Source: an uncultured Lysobacteraceae bacterium
Lineage (GTDB): Bacteria; Pseudomonadota; Gammaproteobacteria; Xanthomonadales; Xanthomonadaceae
Length of the DNA: 64,000 nucleotides
NCBI GenBank assembly: GCA_937897645.1
Contig: CALCNV010000031.1
Location: 1-64,000, forward strand
Reading direction: 5' to 3'
Shown: piece by piece, positions 24,695-33,647 of the stretch
How positions within the stretch are numbered: position 1 is the first letter of the stretch
How the letters are laid out: each line of letters opens with the position of its first letter
The notes under the pieces: model-generated
Seen by the model: only the letters and a program-made list of their open reading frames with translations
The model's database searches: none
What the model was told of the DNA's origin: nothing
Position numbers and translations under genes: made by a program

Positions 24695-25636
24695 TCAGAA
24701 ATACCCCTCCAGCTTCTTCTTCTCCATCGACGCCGTCGGATCCTGGTCGATCACCCGGCCCTGGCGCTCGGAACTGGTCGTCACCAGCATCTCGGCGATG
24801 ATCGCTTCCAGCGTGTCGGCTTCCGACTCGATGGCGCCGGTGAGCGGATAGCAGCCCAGCGTGCGGAAGCGCACCTTCTTCAACTGTGGCGTTTCGCCGT
24901 CATGCAGCGGCAGGCGTTCGTCGTCCACCAGGATCAAGGCGCCATCGCGCTCGACCACCGGGCGTTCGGCGGCGAAATACAAAGGCACCACCGGGATGTT
25001 CTCGCGGTAGATGTAGAGCCAGATATCCAGCTCGGTCCAGTTGGACAGCGGGAAAGCGCGCACGCTTTCACCCTTGTCGATGCGCGCGTTGTACAGGCTC
25101 CACAACTCCGGGCGCTGCTGCTTGGGGTCCCAGCGGTGCTTGTCGTTACGGAACGAAAACACCCGCTCCTTGGCCCGTGATTTTTCCTCGTCGCGGCGCG
25201 CGCCGCCGATGGCGGCATCGAACCCGTACTGGTCCAGCGCCTGCTTCAGGCCCTGGGTCTTCATGATGTCGGTGTGCACGGTGGCGCCGTGGCTGATCGG
25301 CCCGATGCCCTGGGCGATGCCGTCCGGATTGATATGCACGCGCAGCTCGGTGCCGGTTTCAGCCACGCGGCGGTCGCGGAAGGCGATCATCTCGCGGAAC
25401 TTCCAACGCGTGTCCACGTGCAGCAGCGGGATTGGCGAAGGGGCCGGGGCGAACGCCTTCAACAGCAGGTGCAGCAGCACCGAGCTGTCCTTGCCCACCG
25501 AGTAGAGCAGCACCGGGTTGCGGAATTCGGCCGCCACTTCCCTGAGGATGTGCAGGCTTTCGGCCTCCAGGCGATCGAGGTGGGACAGGGAGGCGCGCGT
25601 GGGAATGTGGCTTGTCACGGTAGAAACGGAACTCAT
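24695..25636 (-). CDS. cysD: Sulfate adenylyltransferase small subunit CysD
   Basis: The 313-residue enzyme forms APS from sulfate and ATP together with CysN. It shows SHLDRLEAESLHILREVAAEF, the PP-loop LLYSVGKDSSVLLHLL, and the conserved FPLSNWTELDIWLYI. The C-terminal MEKKKLEGYF is typical. The ATG at 25636 is used; an upstream TTG adds one codon. It is divergent from cysJ across a 225-bp control region and is the promoter-proximal gene of cysD-cysNC. Confidence 0.96.
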   Translation of the reverse strand: MSSVSTVTSHIPTRASLSHLDRLEAESLHILREVAAEFRNPVLLYSVGKDSSVLLHLLLKAFAPAPSPIPLLHVDTRWKFREMIAFRDRRVAETGTELRVHINPDGIAQGIGPISHGATVHTDIMKTQGLKQALDQYGFDAAIGGARRDEEKSRAKERVFSFRNDKHRWDPKQQRPELWSLYNARIDKGESVRAFPLSNWTELDIWLYIYRENIPVVPLYFAAERPVVERDGALILVDDERLPLHDGETPQLKKVRFRTLGCYPLTGAIESEADTLEAIIAEMLVTTSSERQGRVIDQDPTASMEKKKLEGYF

Positions 25637-25861
25637 CAAGGATTTCGCAGGCGCAGGGAAGTCGGGATCCGGTGCTGCAGGTTAGCAGCTGGCCCCGGAG
25701 GTTCGGCACGCTCCACGCCGGGCGGGGCGTGGATTATTCGGGCCAAGGGGACTGCGGCTGAAATAAGCGCAGGCGATAAGCCCATAACCAGACGTCCTTT
25801 CCGCATGGAAGTACGCCTGCCTAACCTCGACCGTCCCGAACCCTCGCCCACGAGCCTTGGC
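25637..25861. promoter_or_regulatory. Divergent cysD / cysJ control region, probable CysB target
   Basis: The region separates the leftward cysDNC and rightward cysJIH operons. AT-rich patches with ATAAGC (25765-25785) and CATAACC lie nearer cysJ. In enterobacteria such promoters are activated by CysB, whose gene lies 5 kb away. No exact operator is claimed. Confidence 0.35.
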
Positions 25862-27697
25862 ATGACCGCTGCAACCCCCTCGCTGGCTCCCAGCCCCTTG
25901 CCCGACGAGCGCAAGGCCTTGCTGGCGCGCGTGGTGGAAGGCCTGGACAGCCCCAGCCTGTGGTGGCTGTCCGGTTATGCCGCGGGCCTGGCCCAGGGCA
26001 GCCCGGTCCCGCATCTCGCTGTACTCCCCGGCGGCGCAGCCCTATCGAGCCAACGCCTGACGATTGTCTATGGCAGCCAGACCGGCAATGCCCGTCGCGT
26101 GGCCGAAGCCGCGGCCAGCGAGGCCGAGGCCGCCGGCCTCAACGTGCGCCTGCTGCGCGCCGACGCCTACCCGCAGCGCGAACTGGCCAGCGAACGCCTG
26201 CTGTACGTGGTCATCAGCACCCAGGGCGAAGGCGACCCGCCGGATGACGCGATTGGCCTGTTCGAGTTCATCGCCGGCAAGCGCGCGCCCAAGCTGCCCG
26301 AACTGAAGTACGCCGTGCTCGGCCTGGGCGATTCCAGCTACGCCGATTTCTGCGGCATCAGCCGCAAGCTGGACGCACGCCTGGCCGAACTGGGCGCCAG
26401 CCGCCTGTTCGCCAGTGGCGAAGCCGACCTGGACATCGACAGCGTCGCCCTGCCCTGGCGCGAACAGGCGCTGGGCCATGCGAAGACCCTGCTGAAGACC
26501 ACGACCATACCCTCCGCGACCGTCACCGCGTTGCGTCCGCATGCGGCGTCGGCGTATTCGCATGACAAGCCCTTCGCCGCCGAACTGCTGCTCAACCAGC
26601 GCATCAGTGGGCGCGAATTCAAGGGCGTAGGCTTCCTGAAGCATGGCGGCGTCGGCAAGGACGTACGCCATATCGAACTGTCGTTGCAGGGTTCGGGCCT
26701 GCATTACGAACCGGGCGACGCGCTGGGCGTGCGCCATCGCAATCCGGCCTTGCTGGTCGATGGCGTGTTGCAGGCACTGGCACTGGACGGCGACGCCGTT
26801 GTTTTGGAAAAGGACGAGTCCCTGCCGCTGCGCGAATGGCTGGCGACACGCAAGGAACTGACCAAGCTCAGCCGCCCGTTCCTGGCCAGCCATGCGGCGC
26901 AGTCGCGTTCGGAAGAACTCAACGACCTGCTCGCCCCCACGCGCAACGCCGATTTCGCCGCCCTGCTCGGCACGCACCAGTTGGCCGACGTGTTGCGTCG
27001 CTGGCCGGCGCAGTGGGAACCGCAGGAACTGGTGTCCGCGCTGCGTCCGCTCACGCCGCGCCTGTATTCCATCGCCTCCAGCCGCAAGCGGGTGGGCGAG
27101 GAAGTACATCTCACCGTCGACGTGCTGGACTACGAAGCCTTCGGCCATGCGCATGTTGGCTCGGCGAGTGGATTCCTTTCCGCGCTGGAAGAAGGCGACC
27201 ACGCACCGGTCTACATCGAAGCCAACGAACGCTTCCGCGTGCCCGCCGACGCCAGCCGCGATCTCATCATGGTCGGCCCCGGCACCGGCGTGGCCCCGTT
27301 CCGCGGCTTCGTGCAGGAACGCGCGGAAACCGGCGCGTCCGGCCGCAACTGGCTGCTGTTCGGCGCACGCCACTTCAATACCGATTTCCTCTACCAGAGC
27401 GAATGGCAGGACGCGTTGCGTACCGGCGAACTGCACCGTTTGGACGTAGCGTTCTCCCGCGACCAGGCACAGAAAATATACGTGCAGCAGCGCCTGCGCG
27501 AACGTGGCCGCGACGTCTACGACTGGCTGCAAAGTGGCGCGCACTTCTACGTCTGCGGCGCCATCGGCATGGGCAAGGACGTACACGCCACGTTGTTGCA
27601 GATCATCGCCGAACACGCCGGCGTGGATGCCGAAGGCGCCGCCGAATACCTCAGCAAACTGCAAGCGGAGGGCCGCTACAGCCGCGATGTGTATTGA
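25862..27697 (+). CDS. cysJ: NADPH-sulfite reductase flavoprotein alpha subunit CysJ
   Basis: The 611-residue cytosolic flavoprotein passes electrons from NADPH through FAD and FMN to CysI. A flavodoxin domain (IVYGSQTGNARRVAEAA, STQGEGDPPDDA, LGLGDSSYADFCG) is followed by an FAD-binding domain (RLYSIASS) and an NADPH domain (MVGPGTGVAPFRGF, YVCGAIGMGKDVH). It ends GRYSRDVY as in the family. The frame is open far upstream; starts at 25862 and 25805 are both possible, and 25862 gives the more usual N terminus. It is the first gene of cysJIH. Confidence 0.94.
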   Translation: MTAATPSLAPSPLPDERKALLARVVEGLDSPSLWWLSGYAAGLAQGSPVPHLAVLPGGAALSSQRLTIVYGSQTGNARRVAEAAASEAEAAGLNVRLLRADAYPQRELASERLLYVVISTQGEGDPPDDAIGLFEFIAGKRAPKLPELKYAVLGLGDSSYADFCGISRKLDARLAELGASRLFASGEADLDIDSVALPWREQALGHAKTLLKTTTIPSATVTALRPHAASAYSHDKPFAAELLLNQRISGREFKGVGFLKHGGVGKDVRHIELSLQGSGLHYEPGDALGVRHRNPALLVDGVLQALALDGDAVVLEKDESLPLREWLATRKELTKLSRPFLASHAAQSRSEELNDLLAPTRNADFAALLGTHQLADVLRRWPAQWEPQELVSALRPLTPRLYSIASSRKRVGEEVHLTVDVLDYEAFGHAHVGSASGFLSALEEGDHAPVYIEANERFRVPADASRDLIMVGPGTGVAPFRGFVQERAETGASGRNWLLFGARHFNTDFLYQSEWQDALRTGELHRLDVAFSRDQAQKIYVQQRLRERGRDVYDWLQSGAHFYVCGAIGMGKDVHATLLQIIAEHAGVDAEGAAEYLSKLQAEGRYSRDVY

Positions 27698-27710
27698 TCC
27701 GGATGCGAAC

Positions 27711-27777
27711 GTAGGAGCGACGTAAGTCGCGACTTGACGCTCTGATTGAAACCCTTCGCGACTCACGTCGCTCCTAC
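27711..27777. repeat. Inverted repeat, GTAGGAGCG family, between cysJ and cysI
   Basis: GTAGGAGCGACGTAAGTCGC starting at 27711 is inverted, with one mismatch, ending at 27777. Related units occur at 30220, 34652 and 40542. Confidence 0.75.
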
Positions 27778-27787
27778 AGACAACACC

Positions 27788-29491
27788 ATGACCACCCATT
27801 CCGTCGAAGACATCAAATCCGAAAGCAAGCGCCTGCGTGGCAGCCTGCTGGACAGCCTGGCCGATCCGGTGACCGGCGCGCTGCGCGAGTCGGACCAGAC
27901 CCTGATCAAGTACCACGGCAGCTACCAGCAGGACGACCGCGACATCCGCGATGAACGCCGCCGGCAGAAACTGGAACCGGCCTACCAGTTCATGATCCGC
28001 ACGCGCACCCCCGGTGGCGTGGTCACGCCGCAACAGTGGCTGCAGCTGGACACCATCGCCACCCTGCACGCCAACCATTCGCTGCGCATCACCACACGTC
28101 AGGCTTTCCAGTTCCACGGCGTGATCAAGCGCGAACTGAAGGCGACCATGCAAGCGATCAACGCCGCGCTGATCGACACGCTGGCCGCCTGCGGCGACGT
28201 CAACCGCAACGTGATGGTCGCAGCCAATCCGCATGAATCACGCGTGCATGCCGAAGTGCAGGACTGGGCGGCGAAGCTGTCGAAGCACTTCCTGCCCAAC
28301 TCACGCGCCTACTACGAGATCTGGCTGGACGAGGAACTGGTTGCCGGCAGCGGCGAGGAAGAGGAACCCATCTACGGCAACACCTACCTGCCGCGCAAGT
28401 TCAAGGTAGCCTTCGCCGTGCCGCCCACCAACGACGTGGACGTGTTCGCCAACGACCTGGGCTTCATCGCGATCATCGAAGACGGCGCGCTGGCCGGATT
28501 CAACGTCACTATCGGCGGCGGCATGGGCGCGACCCATGGCGACGCCGAGACCTGGCCGCGCGTGGCCAACCTCATCGGCTTCATTACCCCTGGCCAGTTG
28601 ATCGCCGTCGCCACCGCCGTGGTCACCACCCAGCGTGACCTGGGCAACCGCGCCGTGCGCAAGCGTGCGCGTTTCAAGTACACCATCGACGATCATGGAC
28701 TCGAAAAGATCGTCGCTGAGATTGAAAGACGCGCTGGAATCACGCTCTCGCCAGCACGTGCGTTCGTGTTCGACCACAACGGGGACCGCCTGGGCTGGGT
28801 GCAAGGCCAAGACGGGCGCTGGCACCTGACCTTGAACCTGTCCGCCGGCCGCATCGCCGACCGTCCCGGCGCGCCGCACCTGACCGGGCTTCGCGAAATC
28901 GCGAAGATCCACACGGGCGAGTTCCGCATGACCGGCAACCAGAACCTCGTGATCGCCAATGTCGACGAGCACGCGCGCGCCACGATTGATGCACTCGTGC
29001 ATGCGCATGCACTGGATGCAGGACTTCGCAACGGCACCGCGCTGGCACGCGCCGCCTTCGCCTGCGTGGCCCTGCCCACCTGCGGATTGGCCATGGCTGA
29101 AGCCGAACGCTACCTGCCCGAGTTCAGCGAAAAGATCGAGCCCTTGCTTGAAAGGCATGGCCTGAAGGAAGCACCCATCCTGCTGCGTATTTCCGGCTGC
29201 CCGAATGGCTGCTCGCGTCCGTACCTGGGCGAGATCGCCCTGGTCGGCAAGGCGCCCGGCCGCTACAACCTGATGCTGGGCGCGGACCATCGCGGCCAGC
29301 GCCTCAACACGCTGTACCGCGAAAACATCGCGGAGCACGACATCCTCGACACGCTGGACCCGCTGTTCGCCCGCTACGCCGGTGAACGCAACCGCGGCGA
29401 AGGCTTCGGCGATTTCCTGCATCGCAGCGGCGTGGTCGCCCTGCCCGATTACCCCACACACCGCCAGATCCCGCTGGAACTGCACGCATGA
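27788..29491 (+). CDS. cysI: Assimilatory sulfite reductase hemoprotein beta subunit CysI
   Basis: The 567-residue enzyme reduces sulfite to sulfide with six electrons at a siroheme coupled to a [4Fe-4S] cluster. The cluster cysteines lie in ALPTCGLAMAEAERYLPEF and SGCPNGCSRPYLGE. The repeat domains with TRQAFQFHGV and TGNQNLVIANV are typical. The ATG at 27788 gives the usual start MTTHSVEDIKSESKRLRG; a palindromic repeat separates it from cysJ. Its stop overlaps cysH as ATGA. It needs siroheme made by CysG, encoded 3 kb downstream. Confidence 0.97.
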   Translation: MTTHSVEDIKSESKRLRGSLLDSLADPVTGALRESDQTLIKYHGSYQQDDRDIRDERRRQKLEPAYQFMIRTRTPGGVVTPQQWLQLDTIATLHANHSLRITTRQAFQFHGVIKRELKATMQAINAALIDTLAACGDVNRNVMVAANPHESRVHAEVQDWAAKLSKHFLPNSRAYYEIWLDEELVAGSGEEEEPIYGNTYLPRKFKVAFAVPPTNDVDVFANDLGFIAIIEDGALAGFNVTIGGGMGATHGDAETWPRVANLIGFITPGQLIAVATAVVTTQRDLGNRAVRKRARFKYTIDDHGLEKIVAEIERRAGITLSPARAFVFDHNGDRLGWVQGQDGRWHLTLNLSAGRIADRPGAPHLTGLREIAKIHTGEFRMTGNQNLVIANVDEHARATIDALVHAHALDAGLRNGTALARAAFACVALPTCGLAMAEAERYLPEFSEKIEPLLERHGLKEAPILLRISGCPNGCSRPYLGEIALVGKAPGRYNLMLGADHRGQRLNTLYRENIAEHDILDTLDPLFARYAGERNRGEGFGDFLHRSGVVALPDYPTHRQIPLELHA

Positions 29492-30210
29492 ACGCACTCA
29501 ATTTCAACATCGCCGCCAACGAACCCGAATCGCTGGAAGAACTCAATGCCACGCTGGAAACCAGCACCGCGCAACAACGCGTGGAATGGGCGCTGGCTAA
29601 TGGCCCCGCCAACGCCGCGCTGTCCTCCAGCTTCGGCGCGCAGGCCGCGGTCATGCTGCACATGCTGACGCAGCAGCAGGCGGGCATCCCGGTGATCCTG
29701 ATCGACACGGGCTACCTGTTCCCGGAGACCTACCGCTTCGCCGACGAACTGCAGGAACGCCTGAAATTGAACCTGCAGGTGTTCCGCCCGCTGGTCAGCC
29801 GCGCGTGGATGGAAGCGCGCCATGGGCGTTTGTGGGAACAGGGCGTGGTCGGCATCGACCAGTACAACGGCCTGCGCAAAGTGGAACCCATGAAGCGCGC
29901 CTTGAAAGAACTGGGCACAGGCACCTGGTTCACCGGCCTGCGCCGCAGCCAGTCCAACAGCCGCAGCCACACACCCGTGTTGCAACGGCGCGACGGCCGC
30001 CTGAAGGTCAACCCGATCGTCGACTGGACCGACCGCGACATCTGGGTGTACCTGAAGCAGCACAACCTGCCCTACCACCCGCTGTGGGACGAAGGCTATG
30101 TGTCCATCGGCGACTTCCACACGACTTCACGCTGGGAGCCCGGCATGAGCGCGGAAGACACCCGCAACTTCGGCCTCAAGCGCGAGTGCGGCATCCACGT
30201 AGAGGTGTGA
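29488..30210 (+). CDS. cysH: Phosphoadenosine phosphosulfate (PAPS) reductase CysH
   Basis: The 240-residue enzyme reduces PAPS to sulfite with thioredoxin or glutaredoxin. It has the PP-loop-like SSSFGAQAAVMLHML, the DTGYLFPETY segment, TGLRRSQSNSR, and the catalytic cysteine in KRECGIHVE at the C terminus. The CC...CxxC cluster ligands of APS reductases are absent, so it is the PAPS-specific type, in agreement with an APS kinase in CysNC. It is coupled to cysI by a 4-base overlap. Confidence 0.96.
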   Translation: MNALNFNIAANEPESLEELNATLETSTAQQRVEWALANGPANAALSSSFGAQAAVMLHMLTQQQAGIPVILIDTGYLFPETYRFADELQERLKLNLQVFRPLVSRAWMEARHGRLWEQGVVGIDQYNGLRKVEPMKRALKELGTGTWFTGLRRSQSNSRSHTPVLQRRDGRLKVNPIVDWTDRDIWVYLKQHNLPYHPLWDEGYVSIGDFHTTSRWEPGMSAEDTRNFGLKRECGIHVEV

Positions 30211-30219
30211 TCCCCACCT

Positions 30220-30248
30220 GTAGGAGCGGGCCCTGTCCGCTCCTACAC
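30220..30248. repeat. Short hairpin repeat, GTAGGAGCG family, after cysH
   Basis: TGTAGGAGCGG pairs with CCGCTCCTACA across a 7-base loop, just after the cysH stop. It may stabilise or end the cysJIH message. Confidence 0.65.
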
Positions 30249-30300
30249 AGGTAACGCGGCTGGAATATGATGCGGGTGTCCTCCTTTCCGGATTCCTTGC

Positions 30301-30882
30301 ATGCGTCCAGCAATCCCCGGCTCCCCGATCCGTCATGCGTTTGTCGTGATGCTGGCTACCCTGTTGTTGGGCGGATGCGCGTCGATGGGCACGTTGTCCG
30401 CGTGGATGCGGGGCGAAGTGATCCTGACCCAGGACGACCTGCAGCGCCGCCTCGAGCGCCGCTTCCCGCGCGATTTCAAGCTGCTGGACGACAGCGTCAC
30501 GCTGACCCTCAGCCAGCCCCAGGCCACCCTGCCGCGCGATCCTGACCAGTTGGTGCTGGTCTTCGACATGCAGTTCAAGACGCCAGCGCTGCGCACGCAA
30601 CCACAGGGCCAGTTCGCCCTGGCCAGCAGCCTGCGCTACGACCCGGCGACCTATTCGCTGTACCTGCACGAGCCCACCCTCACCGCGCTGAGCCTGCCGC
30701 TGGTTTCCAAACTGCAAGGTGAGCGACTGAAAGCCGCCGGCAATGAACTGCTGGCCGACTATGCAAGGAGCCAGCCGATCTACCAGCTGACCGAACGCCA
30801 GAAGCAGCAGATCCCCCGCGGCCGCAGCATCGACAGCGTGGATATAGAGAACGGGCGCGTGGTCATTCGCCTGAGTCGGTGA
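30301..30882 (+). CDS. DUF1439 lipoprotein (YceB-like)
   Basis: The 193-residue protein has an N-terminal signal with lipobox LLLGGCA (Cys about residue 26) and a DUF1439 body: LTQDDLQRRLERRFPRDFKLLD, LVLVFDMQFKTPAL and SLYLHEPTLTAL. It should be anchored in the cell envelope. The YceB family has no firm function; a lipid- or ligand-binding fold is known for relatives. It is 90 bases after cysH beyond a hairpin repeat and is probably a separate unit. Confidence 0.85.
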   Translation: MRPAIPGSPIRHAFVVMLATLLLGGCASMGTLSAWMRGEVILTQDDLQRRLERRFPRDFKLLDDSVTLTLSQPQATLPRDPDQLVLVFDMQFKTPALRTQPQGQFALASSLRYDPATYSLYLHEPTLTALSLPLVSKLQGERLKAAGNELLADYARSQPIYQLTERQKQQIPRGRSIDSVDIENGRVVIRLSR

Positions 30883-30922
30883 TCGCTACTGGACGCGGCA
30901 GCTACCAGTAAGCCCACTTGCC

Positions 30923-30948
30923 GTCATCCCAGCGTTCGCTGGGATGAC
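30923..30948. repeat. Palindrome, GTCATCCCAGCG family
   Basis: GTCATCCCAGCG at 30923-30934 and its inverse CGCTGGGATGAC at 30937-30948 form a near-perfect 12-bp stem between the convergent DUF1439 and cysB genes. Confidence 0.75.
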
Positions 30949-31009
30949 GACGAGTTGTGTACCTCCAAACCTTCGCGGCAGTCTAGCTACCTGCTTCTGG
31001 CTTCCAACC

Positions 31010-31993
31010 TCAACTCGTAATCGTCTGCGTCAACGACTCCCACGTCGGCGGCAGCGGCCAGTCGGCGGCCTGGTTGCCGTCGAGCACGCGGCGCAGGTCG
31101 CGTTTGTCGACTTGTGGTGCCAGTACATGCACCAGGTCGAGTGCGTAATCACGCAGCACGCGTTCGCGCGGCAGCACGGCCCACGCGATGCATTCGTTGA
31201 TTACCGCCGGCGCGGCCCACGCGCGCAGGTCGGTGTCGGCGGCGGTGACCGCCATTTCCGCCAGCAGGCCCACTCCCATGCCGGCGCGCACGTAGGTCTT
31301 GATGAGGTCGGCATCCAGGGCGGTCAGCGCGATGGTCGGCTGCAGGCCGACGCTGGCGAAGGCGCGCTGTAGCGAGGATTCGGCGCGCGTGGACGACTCG
31401 TAACTGATCAGTGGCTGCATCGCCAGCTCGCTCATGCCCGGGATGGCGTCACTGCGATCCAGCGCATGCCCACGCGGCACCAGCACCAGGCGACGCCAGC
31501 GGTACAACGGCACCGCGATACCGGCCTGCGGTGCGTCGCCGGCCGTGCTGATGATGGCGATGTCGGCATCGCCCTGGCTGAGCAGGTCCAGCGCGGCGCT
31601 TTCGCCCGCCTGCTGCAGGTGCACGCTGACCTGCGGGTAGGCGCGCTTGATCTGGCTGATGGCCGGCGGCAGCACGAAGCGCGCCTGCGTATGCGTGGTA
31701 GCCAGGATCAGCTGGCCCTGGCTCTCGCGACGCTGGTTGGCCGAATAGGTGCGGATGTTGTTGGCTTCGGCCAGCACCGCGCGTGCGCGCTGGATGACTT
31801 CGCCGCCGGCCGGAGTGATGGCCTCCAGGCTGCGGCCCTTGCGTACGAACAACAGGAAGCCCAGCTCGTCCTCCAGCAGCTTGAGCTGCTTGGACAGCCC
31901 CGGCTGGGTGGCATGCACGCGCGCCGCCGCCAGGGTGATGTTGAGGTCGGCATCGGCGATGGCGACCAGGTAGCGGAGTTGGGTCAACGTCAT
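31010..31993 (-). CDS. cysB: LysR-type regulator CysB
   Basis: The 327-residue regulator activates sulfate assimilation genes when N- or O-acetylserine signals sulfur need. The N-terminal helix-turn-helix reads MTLTQLRYLVAIADADLN and HATQPGLSKQLKLLEDELG. The effector domain contains TTHTQARFVLPPAI and VRAGMGVGLLAEMA, both typical of CysB/Cbl. Length agrees with E. coli CysB (324). An upstream in-frame start at 32014 is less likely than the ATG at 31993. It is divergent from cysG and lies within the gene cluster it probably controls. Confidence 0.95.
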   Translation of the reverse strand: MTLTQLRYLVAIADADLNITLAAARVHATQPGLSKQLKLLEDELGFLLFVRKGRSLEAITPAGGEVIQRARAVLAEANNIRTYSANQRRESQGQLILATTHTQARFVLPPAISQIKRAYPQVSVHLQQAGESAALDLLSQGDADIAIISTAGDAPQAGIAVPLYRWRRLVLVPRGHALDRSDAIPGMSELAMQPLISYESSTRAESSLQRAFASVGLQPTIALTALDADLIKTYVRAGMGVGLLAEMAVTAADTDLRAWAAPAVINECIAWAVLPRERVLRDYALDLVHVLAPQVDKRDLRRVLDGNQAADWPLPPTWESLTQTITS

Positions 31994-32163
31994 TGCAGCG
32001 GGTCTCGAAACCAACGGGCCGGATCGGCGGCCACGGTTGAATGTAGTGGATTTCCCCGCCCCATCTTATAACCACAAGGCATATGCAAAAGGCCGCATGT
32101 CATTTCCTGCTGCATATAACCGGGGGTTAGGGTCAGCAGCCGACTCCAGCCATCGCTATCCCT
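31994..32163. promoter_or_regulatory. Divergent cysB / cysG promoter region
   Basis: The 170-bp gap holds an AT-rich core (about 32060-32125) with TTATAACC and CATATAACC about 45 bases apart, the second placed as a possible -10 for cysG. Control by CysB, including autoregulation, is plausible by family habit but no operator is proven. Confidence 0.35.
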
Positions 32164-33627
32164 GTGAACGCCCCGCTCTTCCCGATCTTCGCTGACCTGA
32201 GCAATCGCCCCGTGCTGGTGGTGGGCGGCGGCGCGGTGGCCGAGCGCAAGGTGCAGGCGCTGCTGGAAGCCGGCGCACTGCCGGTGGTGGGCTCACTCGA
32301 TCTCGTTGAAGGGCTGCATGCGCTGCATGCCGCCGGCCGCATCCGCTGGCAGGTGGGCGAATTCCGCGAGCAATGGCTGGACGAGGCATGGCTGGTGATC
32401 GCCGCCACCGATGACGTGGCCGTCAATCGCCACGTGTTCGAAGCCGCCAGCGCGCGTCGCATCCTTGCCAACGTCGTTGACGATGCCGAACTCTGCAGTT
32501 TCCACGTGCCGGCGCTGGTGCAGCGCGGTCCGCTGCAGATCGCGATTTCCAGCGGCGGCGGTGCGCCCATGCTGGCGCGGCACATCCGCCGGCAACTGGA
32601 AACCCTGCTGGATGAATCACTGGGCACGCTGGCGGAACTGCTGACCCGCCAACGCGACGCCATCCGCGCGCGCTTCCCGGACCTGGGCCTGCGCCGTCGC
32701 TTCTTCGAGACACTGCTGGCCGGTCCCTTGCCACGATTGCTACGCCAACGACTCCCTGTCGAGGATGCTGACGCTTACCTGCTGACCGCGTTGCGCGACG
32801 AAATCACTTCAACACCCACGGGCTCGGTCGTGCTGGTAGGCGCCGGCCCCGGCGACCCCGGCCTGGTCACCTTGAATGCGCTGCGCGCCATGAACGAGGC
32901 CGACGTGATCCTGCACGACCGCCTGGTCAGCGCCGAAGTGCTGCGCCTGTCGCGTCGCGATGCCACGCGCATCGAGGTCGGAAAATCAGCCGGCCGCCAC
33001 AGCATGACGCAGGACGAAATCCACGTGTTGATGCTGGAGCACGCACGACAAGGCAAACGCGTGGTGCGCCTGAAGGGCGGCGACCCGTTCGTGTTCGGGC
33101 GTGGCGGCGAGGAACTGGAATTCCTGCGCGCGCACGGCATTCCGTTCGAAGTCATCCCCGGCATTACCGCGGCCGTGGCCTGCGCGGCGTATGCCGGCAT
33201 TCCACTGACCCATCGCGACCATGCGCAGTCGCTGCGCCTGGTCACGGCGCATTGCAAGGATTCGCTGGACACGCTGGACTGGGCATCGCTGGCGCACGGG
33301 AAGCAGACGCTGGCCGTGTACATGGGCGTGGGCGGGCTGGAAAAGGTTCGTGAACACTTGCTGCTGGCCGGTGTAAGCCCCCGTCTTCCGTTCGCACTCG
33401 TGGAGAACGGATCGCGTCCTCAGCAGCGCGTGGTGACCGGCACCTTGTCGTCCTTGCCGGAAACCGCACGCCACCACCACGTGCAGTCACCTGCCCTCCT
33501 GATCCTGGGCGAAGTGACGGCGCTGGCGAGTGAACTGCACTGGTTCGGCGCGGCACCGCTGGTTGCGCCCTTGCCTTCGCAACATTTCGACAACCTTTGC
33601 GCGCCTACACTCCCGCAGGCCGCTTGA
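32164..33627 (+). CDS. cysG: Siroheme synthase CysG (trifunctional)
   Basis: The 487-residue enzyme converts uroporphyrinogen III to siroheme for CysI. The N-terminal part (about 1-150) is the NAD-dependent dehydrogenase/ferrochelatase with VLVVGGGAVAERKVQALL. The C-terminal part (about 220-470) is the SAM-dependent methyltransferase with LVGAGPGDPGLVTLNALRAM, RLKGGDPFVFGRGGEEL and VIPGITAAVACAAYAGIPLT. It starts with GTG at 32164. It ends 20 bases before cysK and is probably cotranscribed with it. Confidence 0.95.
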   Translation: MNAPLFPIFADLSNRPVLVVGGGAVAERKVQALLEAGALPVVGSLDLVEGLHALHAAGRIRWQVGEFREQWLDEAWLVIAATDDVAVNRHVFEAASARRILANVVDDAELCSFHVPALVQRGPLQIAISSGGGAPMLARHIRRQLETLLDESLGTLAELLTRQRDAIRARFPDLGLRRRFFETLLAGPLPRLLRQRLPVEDADAYLLTALRDEITSTPTGSVVLVGAGPGDPGLVTLNALRAMNEADVILHDRLVSAEVLRLSRRDATRIEVGKSAGRHSMTQDEIHVLMLEHARQGKRVVRLKGGDPFVFGRGGEELEFLRAHGIPFEVIPGITAAVACAAYAGIPLTHRDHAQSLRLVTAHCKDSLDTLDWASLAHGKQTLAVYMGVGGLEKVREHLLLAGVSPRLPFALVENGSRPQQRVVTGTLSSLPETARHHHVQSPALLILGEVTALASELHWFGAAPLVAPLPSQHFDNLCAPTLPQAA

Positions 33628-33647
33628 CCCGCTTCCCGGAGAACCAC

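Noticed and set aside
26042..28234. A 730-codon minus-strand frame across cysJ and cysI
   Set aside because: Antisense shadow of two clearly recognised genes.
29488..30210. CysH as an APS reductase with a [4Fe-4S] cluster
   Set aside because: Only the catalytic C-terminal cysteine of the PAPS-type is present; the paired cluster cysteines are missing and an APS kinase is encoded nearby.
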